From Nautilus pompilius (lineage: Eukaryota > Mollusca > Cephalopoda > Nautilida > Nautilidae), in NCBI GenBank assembly GCA_018389105.1, contig JACATO010001103.1, positions 186,001-250,000 of the forward strand: 64,000 nucleotides of DNA, written 5' to 3'. Positions 36,360-56,189 of this stretch are shown here, piece by piece. Position 1 is the first letter of the stretch. Each line of letters starts with the position of its first letter. Made by a program: the position numbers and the translations under genes. Under the pieces are notes generated by a model. That model was not told the origin of the DNA, made no database searches, and saw only the letters and a program-made list of their open reading frames with translations.

Positions 36360-38279
36360 CACTCAGAACCCTGGAACAAATATCCCATTTTATGATTTTT
36401 AAAAAGGTAGGTTTTGCATAATGTATTCCAAAGCACACGATATACAAACCGATATAATTTATCTACATACACCTTCACAAAGATGCACAAAATATACCTC
36501 AAATTAGCATAACCAAAATTTATATTAGCAAGGTATTTACATGACAGAGAATATTAAAAAGAAAGCATTGTAAATATCCACTTGAAGATGTTTTTTGGTT
36601 ATTTTATGCCAGTCATTACAGATGAATTAAAGAAGACATCGTCCAACTCAAGGCTCCATCAAATGTATTAAGAATAAGACTGAGATGCTATCTTTTTATG
36701 TTCTTTAGCTGCCCACCATCTCATCTTCGCGTCTTCTTTACTAATATAAGAACAGGGTGATCAAACAAGCCTAGAGTTCAGATCGCTATAACTGCTGTCA
36801 CCACCCTAAAAAGACAGTCGAACACGATTAATACTAATATGTGGTATTCAGATCCTTTACATTTAATTTTTATGCAAAGAAACCATTTCTTCATATCTCT
36901 TTATTTTTCTAATATTAGTGCCAACTTAATTATGAAACTGCACATCGTCGTTCAATTAAAATAAAATGCATGTATATTATTTACTGCTTCTCTAAATATA
37001 AAGTGGTTATTTAGAAGATGAATTTTAATATTAAGACACAATTTATCTCCTTTTAAGTAATTCTCATAACTTTAGTCAACCATTTCAGTCTTTTCATGTA
37101 TAGTTTGATGAAATCAATCAGTGGAATTTCTACAGTACGGTTGTGCTGTCCATATACGACCCAGTGATTTCATTTGTGTGAGGTCTCCAGTTTCTTATTT
37201 CGATTAACAACGAAGCTCTGCCGGGAACCTTTACCATCGACATGCGAATTGATGATGAGATGTAGGCGGTATCTGCGCACGCCTGCTTACTTTGACAGGA
37301 TATGTGCATCGTCTTAGAACATTCAGAGTCTCCCCTAATCAAAACCTTTCTTCGTAATGACGGACGAAAAAAAAAAATTAAAGTAAATTTAAGAAAATCA
37401 AAGGAGTCATTAATATAAGACAGAATATAAAAAATATTAACATGGCGCCAATTAATAAAAACGAATAAACTGAATGTCTACGAAGACATTTCTGAGTCTG
37501 AATAGGATTTTGGTCTGGCTTTTAACTTACGTGGGACGTGACTTATAAATAGAAATCTTAATCCGGGAGATGTTAATATATACGATAAAATAAATAGCCT
37601 TTTGAAATTTGTGATGTTTTAAAGACAAAACTGCAAACAAGTTTAATAAGATGGATGCTGAAACTTATATTAACTGAACTATTTTCATTCGCTTTAACAA
37701 AGCAATTTTTATTGTACAAAACAAAAGGAAACGCAGAAAGGTGCTCAGTATCAAATTCTCAAAATATCTAGGCATGTAGTGGCGATTGCGAGTCCATTAT
37801 AGAAATGATTTTCCACTATAATGTTGTCATGGTTACAGACGGACTAGAAGAATATTGATTTTCAAAGTATTTGCTCAAGCTAATTTCAAGTACTGAGAAG
37901 ATTTTTTTCAAACTGAAATACGCAAAAAGAAACCAACCAAGGATGACCAGAACAACAACAACAACAACCGATAACAAAAGTTTTTTAAAAAAAAAACGTT
38001 TACGCAGTGATTGTTGCTATTGATAACTAAGATAAACTAATCTTTTGAAGTAAAAATTGCTATTTAACAAATTCTTACTGCTGAGAATTGTATCAATTTA
38101 TTGCTCATCTTTATAAAAGTCACATTGAAAAAAATCTAAATATACAAACTCTTCTTTTACTGTTTCATCTCATCTGTTCGTCAAAACCAAAGTTTTTAAA
38201 AAAAAAAAAAAAAAACAGCTGGGATATTCTAGCATACATAGCAGCTACACTTGCTCTGCAATTTAGATAAAACAGGCGG
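36360..38279. other. No gene recognised
   Basis: AT-rich. The minus-strand open frame at 37130-37342 has no identifiable domain. A short (AAC)n run lies at 37951-37968 and a poly-A run near 38197-38216. Confidence 0.4.
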
Positions 38280-38281
38280 AT

Positions 38282-38345
38282 GTTGGCCCAGTAGTTAGAC
38301 TTCCAGCGCTGAGGGCCCGAATCATCCATACTTGTTAGGGGCCGG
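38282..38345 (+). repeat. tRNA-derived SINE head, decayed
   Basis: TTGGCCCAGTAGTTAGACTT resembles box A, and GGGCCCGAATCATCC about 30 bp later resembles box B (GGTTCGAATCC) with substitutions. The following CCGGCGGGG and CCTCCCTAACGCGGG are GC-rich compared with the flanks, as expected for a SINE body. The element may extend to about 38540. Confidence 0.45.
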
Positions 38346-38545
38346 CGGGGTTTACTGTATCCCTCCCTAACGCGGGTGTTTCTCCGCTTTTAGCCTTCTA
38401 ACCACCTGGTTGTTTGCGTTTTTACCTACAACTAAAAGCTGAACTGATCTGGTCGGAATTTCTCTGCCAAAATTGAAAATACCGGATCATAGCGCAGGAT
38501 TGGTAATCCTCTCTACTGTATAGCAATAGCATTACGCTCCCTCGC

Positions 38546-39188
38546 CAGGTGTGTCGTTATTGTAGAGCTTTATGTAGGCTACAAAAATTTTTAATGAAAA
38601 GTAGCAAAGAATGTAGGTATTCACTACAGAATCAACTTTCTCAAACAGTGTTTTATATGCAAATATTTTAACACCATCAACGAAAATAGTTGATTAGCAT
38701 CTTCCCAGTTAAAGAGCTTATCCTTAACAGCATTATTATATATTCTAAAGATGTTTTTAATCTTTAAATCTTTCCTGTAAGATTATCACAACTTTGATAT
38801 CATCTCGTTAAAATATTTCTACACTTGTGCCTGTTCTTCCATGGATCCGACGCGCAACTCTCTGCCGTCCACTGGTATATATCATCAGTTATGTTTAGTG
38901 TCGTTGTACCTCATTTTATTAACTGAAGTTGTTTGTGGTTAATACAGCTTTTAACCTTTCTTAGTACTAAAACATCTGAGCAAATAACACGAAAAAACGA
39001 TTTGAGTACTTTATAGATAGACCTGGCTCTACATTAGTCTGCTCTAAGATTATGCAAAAGAATGAACAGTTTTGTTACTGAAATTGTTGTCCACTTAACA
39101 ATGTTCGTCCGAGTTATGAAGATATGCAATAGAAACATTTTAAAATATTTTATTTGTTTCACATTAATCTTATAATAATAGAAAGAAA
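38546..39188. other. No gene recognised
   Basis: AT-rich intergenic sequence leading to the palindromic MITE. Confidence 0.4.
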
Positions 39189-39504
39189 AAAAATAGCAGT
39201 GGCGAGGCTACAGGGGGGGCAGGGGGGGGGCGACCCCCCCTGGTCGGATTTTGGTACCGTCGGTCGGAAATTTACATGTTGGAAAAAAAATGTTCTTCAC
39301 TAGCGCTATTATTTCACAACTATCACATCATTGAATTAATTCACCTGCATCAAAATTTGTCCCCATATAATGGTCCCCTATAATGCTATTATGTACAGTA
39401 CATTTTTTTCCAACATGTAAATTTCCGACCGACGGTACCAAAATCCGACCAGGGGGGGGCGGTCGCCCCCCTGCCCCCCCTGTAGCCTCGCCACTGATAA
39501 ATAG
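39189..39504. mobile_element. Palindromic hAT-like MITE with 8-bp target duplication
   Basis: A 300-bp element at 39197-39496 starting CAGTGGCGAGGCTACAG and ending with its exact inverse. The two arms, 39197-39293 and 39400-39496, are each 97 bp and are near-perfect inverse copies, differing mainly in the lengths of G, C and A runs. The central loop is 106 bp and AT-rich. Flanks AAAAATAG (39189-39196) and ATAAATAG (39497-39504) match at 7 of 8 positions, an 8-bp target duplication of the size made by hAT transposases. CAG-TGGCG-type ends are also common among hAT elements. It has no transposase, so it is non-autonomous. Arms carry runs of seven to nine G or C. The minus-strand open frame across the right arm is incidental. 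Confidence 0.85.
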
Positions 39505-49072
<9,568 letters not shown>

Positions 49073-49369
49073 TTTTCAGCACTAAAGAAAATTTCAGCGA
49101 CAATCAGCAGTCTGGAGCTACGCGTATATAATCTCTGTGTACAGAAAAGCATGTCCAATGCTTTATTGGGGCCGACAGTCAAATGAAACAGACTGATGAC
49201 GTTATCTCTGCATAATTTAGAGAAATAATGTCCCCTACATGTGTGTGGTGGTAGTTTATCAGACAAATACTGTCCCGTTTCGAACATTCTTGTTTATTTG
49301 TTCTTAAGAAATTTTGCATTTTAATATATATAGAAAAAACGATTGAATAAATCTTAAGTAAAATTCATT

Positions 49370-49620
49370 TTGGTTCATCCACATCTTAAATATGCTGTGC
49401 CTTCGTGGAGTCCTTATTTGATAAAGAATATTGATTTATTAGGGGGATTCCAACACATATTTACTAAAATGCTTTCAGTTTTTAAGGATTTTAAATACTC
49501 TGAACGATTGAAGTATCACATCTACCAGGAGACTCTACAGAGGTTTTCAAAATTACAAAGGGTTTGAAACGTGTTGTCGTTGACACATTTTTGCTTGAAC
49601 TATTTAGAGTTAGTAATACT
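49370..49620 (+). pseudogene. Non-LTR LINE reverse transcriptase C-terminal fragment
   Basis: VHPHLKYAVPSWSPYLIKNI at the start matches the block that follows the reverse-transcriptase domain in CR1/jockey-type LINEs (VRPHLEYA-x-x-WSPYLKKDI). Next come LL-x-x-Q and KDFKYSERLKYH, paralleling the family's L-x-YEERLK. A frame change near 49560 leads to FKITKGF and then a VVDTFLLELF block resembling VDVDTFFEL. The upstream catalytic domain is absent, so this is a 5'-truncated, decayed insert, as usual for LINEs. A 3' end was not recognised. Confidence 0.7.
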
Positions 49621-49883
49621 GTCTGTCTTTCTAAGTCGCAGAGCGCCACCTCACCATGAGCCTTCGTGAACAACGGAGGGACACGAGCGGTGTTAGCGTT
49701 TTGCTCAAAGAATGGCAAGGATTTGATGGGTGGCTGGGTCTTCCCAAGAGCGCAACCTACTAATACTAGAAGTCGCCATAGAAAGATAGTACCGTTAGTT
49801 ATCGGAAAATATTTGTTAGTAATAGAACAGAACTGATGATGAGTGGAATAAATTACAGCTAAGCGTTGTTAACAGTGATAATA

Positions 49884-49960
49884 CTATTATTATTATTATT
49901 ATTATTATTATATTATTATTATTATTATTATTATTATATTATTATTATTATTATTATTAT
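49884..49960 (+). repeat. (ATT)n microsatellite
   Basis: About 75 bp of ATT repeats with two slips (TTATATTATT). Confidence 0.95.
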
Positions 49961-49961
49961 T

Positions 49962-52140
49962 TTTAAAATCGTATTAAAAGATATTTCTCGATTCTGGGGG
50001 GGCGGTGGCTTTACCTAGATCGCGCCATCTTTCTGCTTTCTGAACTAAATTGAAATAAACTAAACAAATTTACGATTAAAAACAAAAAAACAAACAAACA
50101 AAGCGGGTCTTTATTTACCGGAAACCTTTCTGTTCCCGAGAAAGTTTCGACTGTCAATAACTTACGCGTTTGGGCGCAACGGAAACCAGACTCGTAAACG
50201 TTTCCCGTTGTTGGAGATTCTTCATGTAGTGGACATATTTGAGATTTTGTTATGTTATCTCTGTAGGATTTTTTAACTAATGTATAGAGAATAGGAGGCG
50301 AGAGCTAATATTTACTGGTGAAGGGATTAATCTCAGGACACCCAAGTGATTTTGTGGCGATGCTGTCCAGATTCAAAGAGGATGTTCCCAACAGAAGGAC
50401 CGTCAGACGGGTGATGATGGCATGCAATGAGGGTAAAGTAGGAGAGTCCAGACTAATAAACACTCTGGCTGTTTGTTTGGCTAGTACACGTAAAGTGTAA
50501 ATACCCGTGCAGTAATTAACTTTTTACATATGACAGCAGTTAAAGATAAACGAATCAAACATAATCGGGTTTAATATGATCTGACTTTGATGACGATGCT
50601 TTTTTTCTTTTATACAATTAATTATTAGATGCGCGATATTTATTTGTTTAACTCAATCTTATTTCAAAGATACATTCAGATAAGCAGAAGAAAATAATCC
50701 CTTACAATTATAGTTAATTAATTAAAACTAAACTTAGTACTTCTTTCATTCAGTTTTATAGAAATGTGAAAATGTACTTAACTTAACTATAATATTTAAA
50801 GTACACCCACACTTTACCGAGAAAACATTGTTAATCAATGATAGGAAAGCTATATTATTTAATATAAAATAATTCTTTAAATAGAAGCATTTAACAATAA
50901 GTTGATATTTAAATAAAATAATTATCCATCGATGTTGTAATAGCTATGCTGTATTACAAGATTTACTAGTAGAGACATTTTACGATGACTAGCATTATTG
51001 GATAATCGGTTAATCTAATTTTAGAGAGGTTGATGAGTTTTGCATACACTGTATATGTTGTGATGTAATATGCGTAGAAAAATGTGGAATACGTCAAGTA
51101 GTAGATCCCATAGTCCTGCAACAGAACACATTTTATTTATCCTTAAATTTTAGTTGTTTTATGTGGTCCAGGATTGGAACCGCCGAAGGGTCCAGTGTGT
51201 GTTTGGAGTGGTTTCTCTCATTGTTCTGTAAGAGTCGTTTTATCCGGTTACTCTATTTTCCTACAGCCATTTAAGTTATTCGGCCAGCAGTGGAATCGGA
51301 TTACACACAGGCGTTCGTTTCCGGTTCCAGAAAAGTTTCCCAGAAAAACAAACAACAACGTTAACAACGTAAAAGCATCACTTATTATAATTACTATGCG
51401 AAGACGAAGAAGAAAACGCGTTTGAACTTTTGTTTGTTTAAAATCAATTATAGTCTGTGACGGTGGACCGACCCTGTAGTTCTTGTTTTGTTTACGTTTC
51501 GATGACAGCACTACACTTGTTCGGTTCAGCGTTTGAAGTTATTGGCTTTGAATGGCGTCTATTTTGGTCGGCTATAATGTCACGTTACATTTCTATTTTA
51601 AAGGCTCTTATTTAAAACACATCCAGTGTAGAGAATCAACCAGAAGGAAGACAGAGGCAGAAAATGCTTTATTAAACCGTCTTATATTATTTATCGCTTT
51701 CATTGCTAGATATCATTGATTTAGCGCCGGTGTCTTTCGATCTTCAGATCCGAATCAGCCATGTAAAAACTGTATCGGGCATTGCTGATAAGAAAGCAGG
51801 GAATATAAACTACACGACTTTCTCATGTCTACCTCTACTCTTTATTATCTCCCGTAGACCCTAATCTAACAAGTTACGAGTGGACAGAAAACGAAAGAAG
51901 AATGCAGCATTCTTACAATGACTTCAATCATTGATAAAACTAAGGTACATCTTTACATAGCATTAAATTGCGGTTTTTAACAAAGACAGACTTTACTTTA
52001 TATTCATGGGTCTTTACTGATAAAATGGCCTCTATATCATATTTACTGGCTTTTACTTTTAATGATGGACTTTGCATGACATTTAATGATGTTTACTGAT
52101 AAATAGAATTCGTATGTACTTTACTGACATATTAAGGACG
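49962..52140. other. No gene recognised
   Basis: AT-rich with a more GC-rich patch near 50100-50220. Opposing open frames at 51174-51425 and 51248-51511 shadow each other. No domain found. Confidence 0.4.
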
Positions 52141-52154
52141 CGTTTCAACTGATA

Positions 52155-52172
52155 GTCTGTCTGTCTGTCTGT
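52155..52172 (+). repeat. (CTGT)n microsatellite
   Basis: About four and a half CTGT units. On the minus strand this is an ACAG run, which could be the tail of a SINE (see findings). Confidence 0.9.
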
Positions 52173-52340
52173 AAGTTTCTTAACTGGTTATAAGCCGTCA
52201 AGGGATACACGAGTGATCTAAGCATGGGGTTTTTCTGAGCCGAAAGCCAGGTTCTTCCAAGAAGGTGAGTGTCACCAGAAATTTTTTGGTATCGAACGAA
52301 CCTAACGAATGTCTATACTATAATTCTTTAATTTTAGATA

Positions 52341-53985
52341 CAGCGGTGTGCAAAAGTCTTGCATAAAAATGGCTAGACTTAGAAAATGGGTTCTTATTTT
52401 GTAGAAATTAGTAACTATTGTATGTTTTCTGTTTTAATTGAAAGGTATCGGTGTCTTTAAACGATTTATAACACTAAGATCCATTTTATAATTGCACAGT
52501 CAAAATTTAAATATTAATAAAATAATTTGCATGAAATCAACATGTGAAAAAGTGTTGCATAAACTACAAAAATTAGAATGTTTATATTTTGTGCTATAAT
52601 AGTATAGGATAGTAGAATATAAATATGAAAAACTGTCATTTTCCACCACTATTCTGATTCATTTTTGTTCAATATAGTGATGCCGAGAGCCCGATATTTG
52701 AACCCGGAACAGCTGGCCACAATCGTTCACATGAAAGAAGATGGTGAAACCGAGTGGTCATTGCGGATCGTATCGGTTGCAATCAGTCGACGATATCTCG
52801 CACCCTGAAACGTTGGAAAGCCGATGGGAGCCTAATTTTGAAACGTAGAGCCGGCAGACCGCGGAAAACGACGGCTCGACAGGATCGTCTGATCGCCCGC
52901 ATGTCGAACTCGGACCGATTCCGCACTTCCACCGACATCCAGACCGCCTTGTCAAGGCACCATGGGATCCAGTTGGCCTCGTGCACCATCAGACAGCGTT
53001 TGATCCACATGGGACTGTTCGGGTGATCGGCACAGAAGAAGCCGTTCATCAGTCTGGACAATCGTCGAAAGCGACAGCAGTGGACTCGCGACCATCTCCA
53101 CTGGACCGTGGCCCAGTGGTTCCGAGTGTTGTTTTCCGACGAAAGCAAATTCGTGAGGATCCAATCGGCGGGTCGGGTGTACGTTCGGCGATCGGTGTCC
53201 GAGAAATATCATCCTCGTTGCATCCGACCGACTCTGCAGGCAGGGGGAGATTCAGCCATGGTTTGGGGCTGTTTTAAATCGTCCGGTGTCGGTCCGTTGC
53301 ATCACGTGGAGGGTCAAATGAATGCTCATGACTATGCTAGATCGTCTCGGACATTGTCGAACCGTATGTGTGTGACCACATGACCTTGATGACCATCTAT
53401 CAGCAGGACAACGCCCCCATCCACACGGCTAGGAGTGTCAATGCCTTGATGGCAGAGTTGCGAATCCCCCTCAACTGGCCGGCTCAAAGCCCGGATCTCA
53501 ATCCCATCGTAAACATTTGGCACTCGATTAAACTCAGCGTTAGTGCCAAAAAAAAAACCGAAAAATAAAACCGATTTTAAACTGAAAATTGAGGAAGCCT
53601 GGTCGGAGTTCAGTAGTGACAATTGTCAGCGTTTGGTAGCCAGCATGCCTCGTCGTTGTGAACAAGTTATCAAGAATTTCGGATATTCTACTCATTATTG
53701 ATAGATCTGATCACTTTCTGCATAATTGGAATTGGACCTGAATTGATTAGATAGCTGTCTAGATTTTATACAACACCTTTGCACACGTTGATTTGATGCA
53801 AATGATTTTCTAAAAATTATAACTTTTCTTACAATGAAACAATATGCTTGATATTATTGGAATAGATGCACAACAGTAATATAGAAATACTTTAATGAAC
53901 AAGATTTGATAACAACTGCTTTCGACAAAATGCGAGCTAATTTACAGGAAAAATAATTTTTATGCAAGACTTTTGCACACCACTG
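52341..53985 (+). mobile_element. Tc1-type transposon, nearly complete, with IR/DR-like ends
   Basis: 1645-bp element bounded by TA on both sides (52339-52340 and 53986-53987), the duplicated target of Tc1/mariner elements. The left end starts CAGCGGTGTGCAAAAGTCTT and the right end is its inverse; the 30-bp repeats (52341-52370 and 53956-53985) differ at one position. A second, similar motif sits about 200 bp inside each end: GTGAAAAAGTGTTGCATAAA at 52544-52563, and its inverse-type match at 53768-53786. This outer-plus-inner arrangement is the IR/DR layout known from Sleeping Beauty-type elements. The interior is far more GC-rich than the flanks, and the near-identical ends suggest a younger insertion than its neighbours. 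Confidence 0.92.
52680..53701 (+). pseudogene. Tc1 transposase pseudogene
   Basis: Start ATG 52680 (MPRARYLNPEQLATIVHMKE). The N-terminal paired-like DNA-binding domain continues past a frameshift near 52750 into VIADRIGCNQSTISRTLKRW and the GRPRK hook near 52855. The DDE domain shows the first Asp in LFSDESKF (near 53135), YHPRC, VWGCF-type GGDSAMVWGCF, then QQDNAPIHTA with the second Asp (near 53403). The third residue, Glu in the family motif SPDLNPIEHxW, is Val here (SPDLNPIVNIW, near 53506). Lesions: TGA at 53024-53026 in place of Arg (a likely CpG decay of CGA), a frameshift near 53341, and a slip in the A9 run near 53550. The C terminus ASMPRRCEQVIKNFGYSTHY ends at TGA 53699-53701. All expected parts are present, but catalysis is lost. 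Confidence 0.9.
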
Positions 53986-54059
53986 TATGGGCAGAACCCG
54001 AAATACTTGGGACCTCCCCCCAACGCGGTTTGCTGAGAGGTAACTAAACAAAGTTGATC

Positions 54060-54128
54060 ACAACCGGGATTCGAACAAAGACCTCACTCTCGTAGCAGTC
54101 TATTGTCGCCCAATTGATGGTATATTAG
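54060..54128 (-). repeat. tRNA-derived SINE head
   Basis: On the minus strand, CAATTGGGCGACAATAGACT is a box A/anticodon-arm-like text and GTTCGAATCCC (inverse of 54066-54076) is a canonical box B at tRNA spacing. There is no acceptor-stem pairing that I can see, so this is a SINE head. It shares ACTGCTA with the copy near 16090. Its body would run leftwards into the Tc1 element. Confidence 0.6.
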
Positions 54129-54129
54129 T

Positions 54130-55960
54130 TATTATAAGTAAAGAAGCCATGGTAGCTTATATAATACCTACAGATTTCAGAAATGTCAAGAAATCAATGC
54201 TTCACCGGAACAAGACGTTTGCTGGTAGACAGTTTTAAATTATACACGCTAAGATCTAATGTTAATCAATATAAAGTCAGGGTCTTTCATTTGTCTAAGA
54301 ATATATAATCATTTGTCCATTTCTAATCCTCTAACGATTTAAAATGAGATAGCACTGTAATATGAGAGTGTGGGTGAACTTAATTGTAGCAGATTCCCTG
54401 AATAGTATCTGCTAGTAAACACCGGGCCGCTGATGTCGTGTTAGCTAAGAACTCCCGGTCTGTACGGTCTATCGGAATTTGTTTATTTAAAAAGTGCAGA
54501 TTTTAAATAAAAAGGGAGATATAATAAAATCTTGGTGCAGATAAACAAATACAACAAAGAAGAAAATATAAACTCGATAATCACACAGTAGGGATTGGAG
54601 TAAACTGCAGGGAGTTTAAGGTTTTAGGTTTTGTATTCTAATTTTACATTAAGGGAAACGATCACTTAACCTAAACTTTTCTAATTAAATTCTTAGCTTA
54701 AAATACAATTTTATAAAGCTCCTGATAAATCAACATGCCATTTTTTCAATAAAGCAGTAGTTAAATATTTAAAAAAGCTAAACCATTAATCATACTGTAA
54801 TTTGATCTCGTAACCTGGAATAAATGTTAAAGCAACCGTACTTATTAATGTTTAAACCCCCCAGCTAATACGTTTATCAAATACAATGTCTATATAATAA
54901 TAATAAATCAAAACCTAAAATAACTGAGATCTTTTTGTTGAACCCCTGTCCTGACTTTCGAGATCTATGTCACGGTAGTGATGTAGATAGGCGAGGTGTG
55001 AGGTGACCAAGCCGGTTCCCTAGATACGAGATTCCAACTCAGCTCCTCAACCGAGCCCATAAAGTAGTCATTCGCTCAACCATCGGCAGCCAAAAACGTC
55101 AGTTAAAACTTTTAAATATTGAAATTTGAAAATAACTAAATCTTTCGAAAAAATGAAGATATAAAAGCAATAGTATTAGGTCTTTAAAATTAGACTGACA
55201 GAAATTTTATCAGTAAAATATTTTTACTTTGACTAATTAGTTAAGTAAATAATTAATTACAGTTTGAAAAGCTGTTAGTAAGGCATTTCTTTATTTTAAT
55301 TATTAAAATTGTTAATGCCACAAATTAAACAAACTTTAGAAGAGGGAATTCTGATCAGGTCGGTAAGTTAGATCTGGTCACGTGTACAGCTTGGGCATGT
55401 AAATACCTAGTCTTCCCAGACTCAAAATTTAGTATAAAGGATGTTAAGAGTAGAACAGCCGGGTGAGAAAATCCACTATTGCTGTGAACGGGCAATAAAG
55501 GCTTCAGCCACAAGACTACATCTTTGGTAAAGCACCGGGCAGCGTTGCTCGGTCATCTTACTGCCGGAGCCCAGCTGCAGGAGTCCATAGGTTTTCTACT
55601 TATATCACTATCGTTAGATTTCCTTTAACAGCGTTGTCTTTCATCCTGTTTTCGATCTCGAAAAAGTGCCGTGCATTACTTTACTTATTGTGTACGGCTG
55701 TTCTGTATATAAAGAGCTGCAGAATTTCTCTCCCGTCTTATCCACTAATCACACTAATTAACACAAGTAATATCTAAAATCTGAAAAATGTTGACATTTT
55801 TAGCACTTATTTTAAAAATATTCCAGATGAAAAAGTTGTAAAGTTTTATTTGAAAAAAAAATCACACTATTTGGAATAGTTTTGTGAATTTAAGGAAAAA
55901 AGAAAGCGATCATGATATATTTTTGTTTTATTTGCAAACTTATTTGAAAAGCATAAACAT
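54130..55960. other. No gene recognised
   Basis: AT-rich; more GC-rich near 54960-55090 and 55370-55570, with possible decayed tRNA-like text (GCCGGTTCCCTAGATACGAG near 55013) that I do not trust. No open frame of interest. Confidence 0.35.
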
Positions 55961-56187
55961 GAGTACTAGTGGGTATATAGGGGCTTCCAGATTAATCACG
56001 AGTATTAGTAGGTATATAGGGGCTTCCAGATTAATCACGAGTATTAGTAGGTATATAGGGGCTTCCAGATTAATCACGAGTATTAGTAGGTATATAGGGG
56101 CTTCCAGATTAATCACGCGAGTATTAGTAGGTATATAGGGGCTTACAGATTAATTACGAGTATTAGTAGGTATATGGGGGCTTCCAA
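55961..56187 (+). repeat. 39-bp minisatellite, six copies
   Basis: Unit GAGTATTAGTAGGTATATAG + GGGCTTCCAGATTAATCAC. Copies 2 to 4 are essentially identical; copy 1 differs at two bases (GAGTACTAGTGGG); copy 4 ends with an extra GC; copies 5 and 6 are diverged, and the last one decays into unique sequence near 56187. The unit is 13 codons, so one frame stays open as a repeated peptide over four copies (open frame 55884-56138), but there is no other sign that it is coding. Confidence 0.95.
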
Positions 56188-56189
56188 GT

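Noticed and set aside
52783..53622. Minus-strand open frames within the Tc1 element
   Set aside because: Shadows of the GC-rich plus-strand transposase relic.
55961..56187. CRISPR-like array
   Set aside because: Adjacent 39-bp units abut with no unique spacers; it is a minisatellite in eukaryotic DNA.
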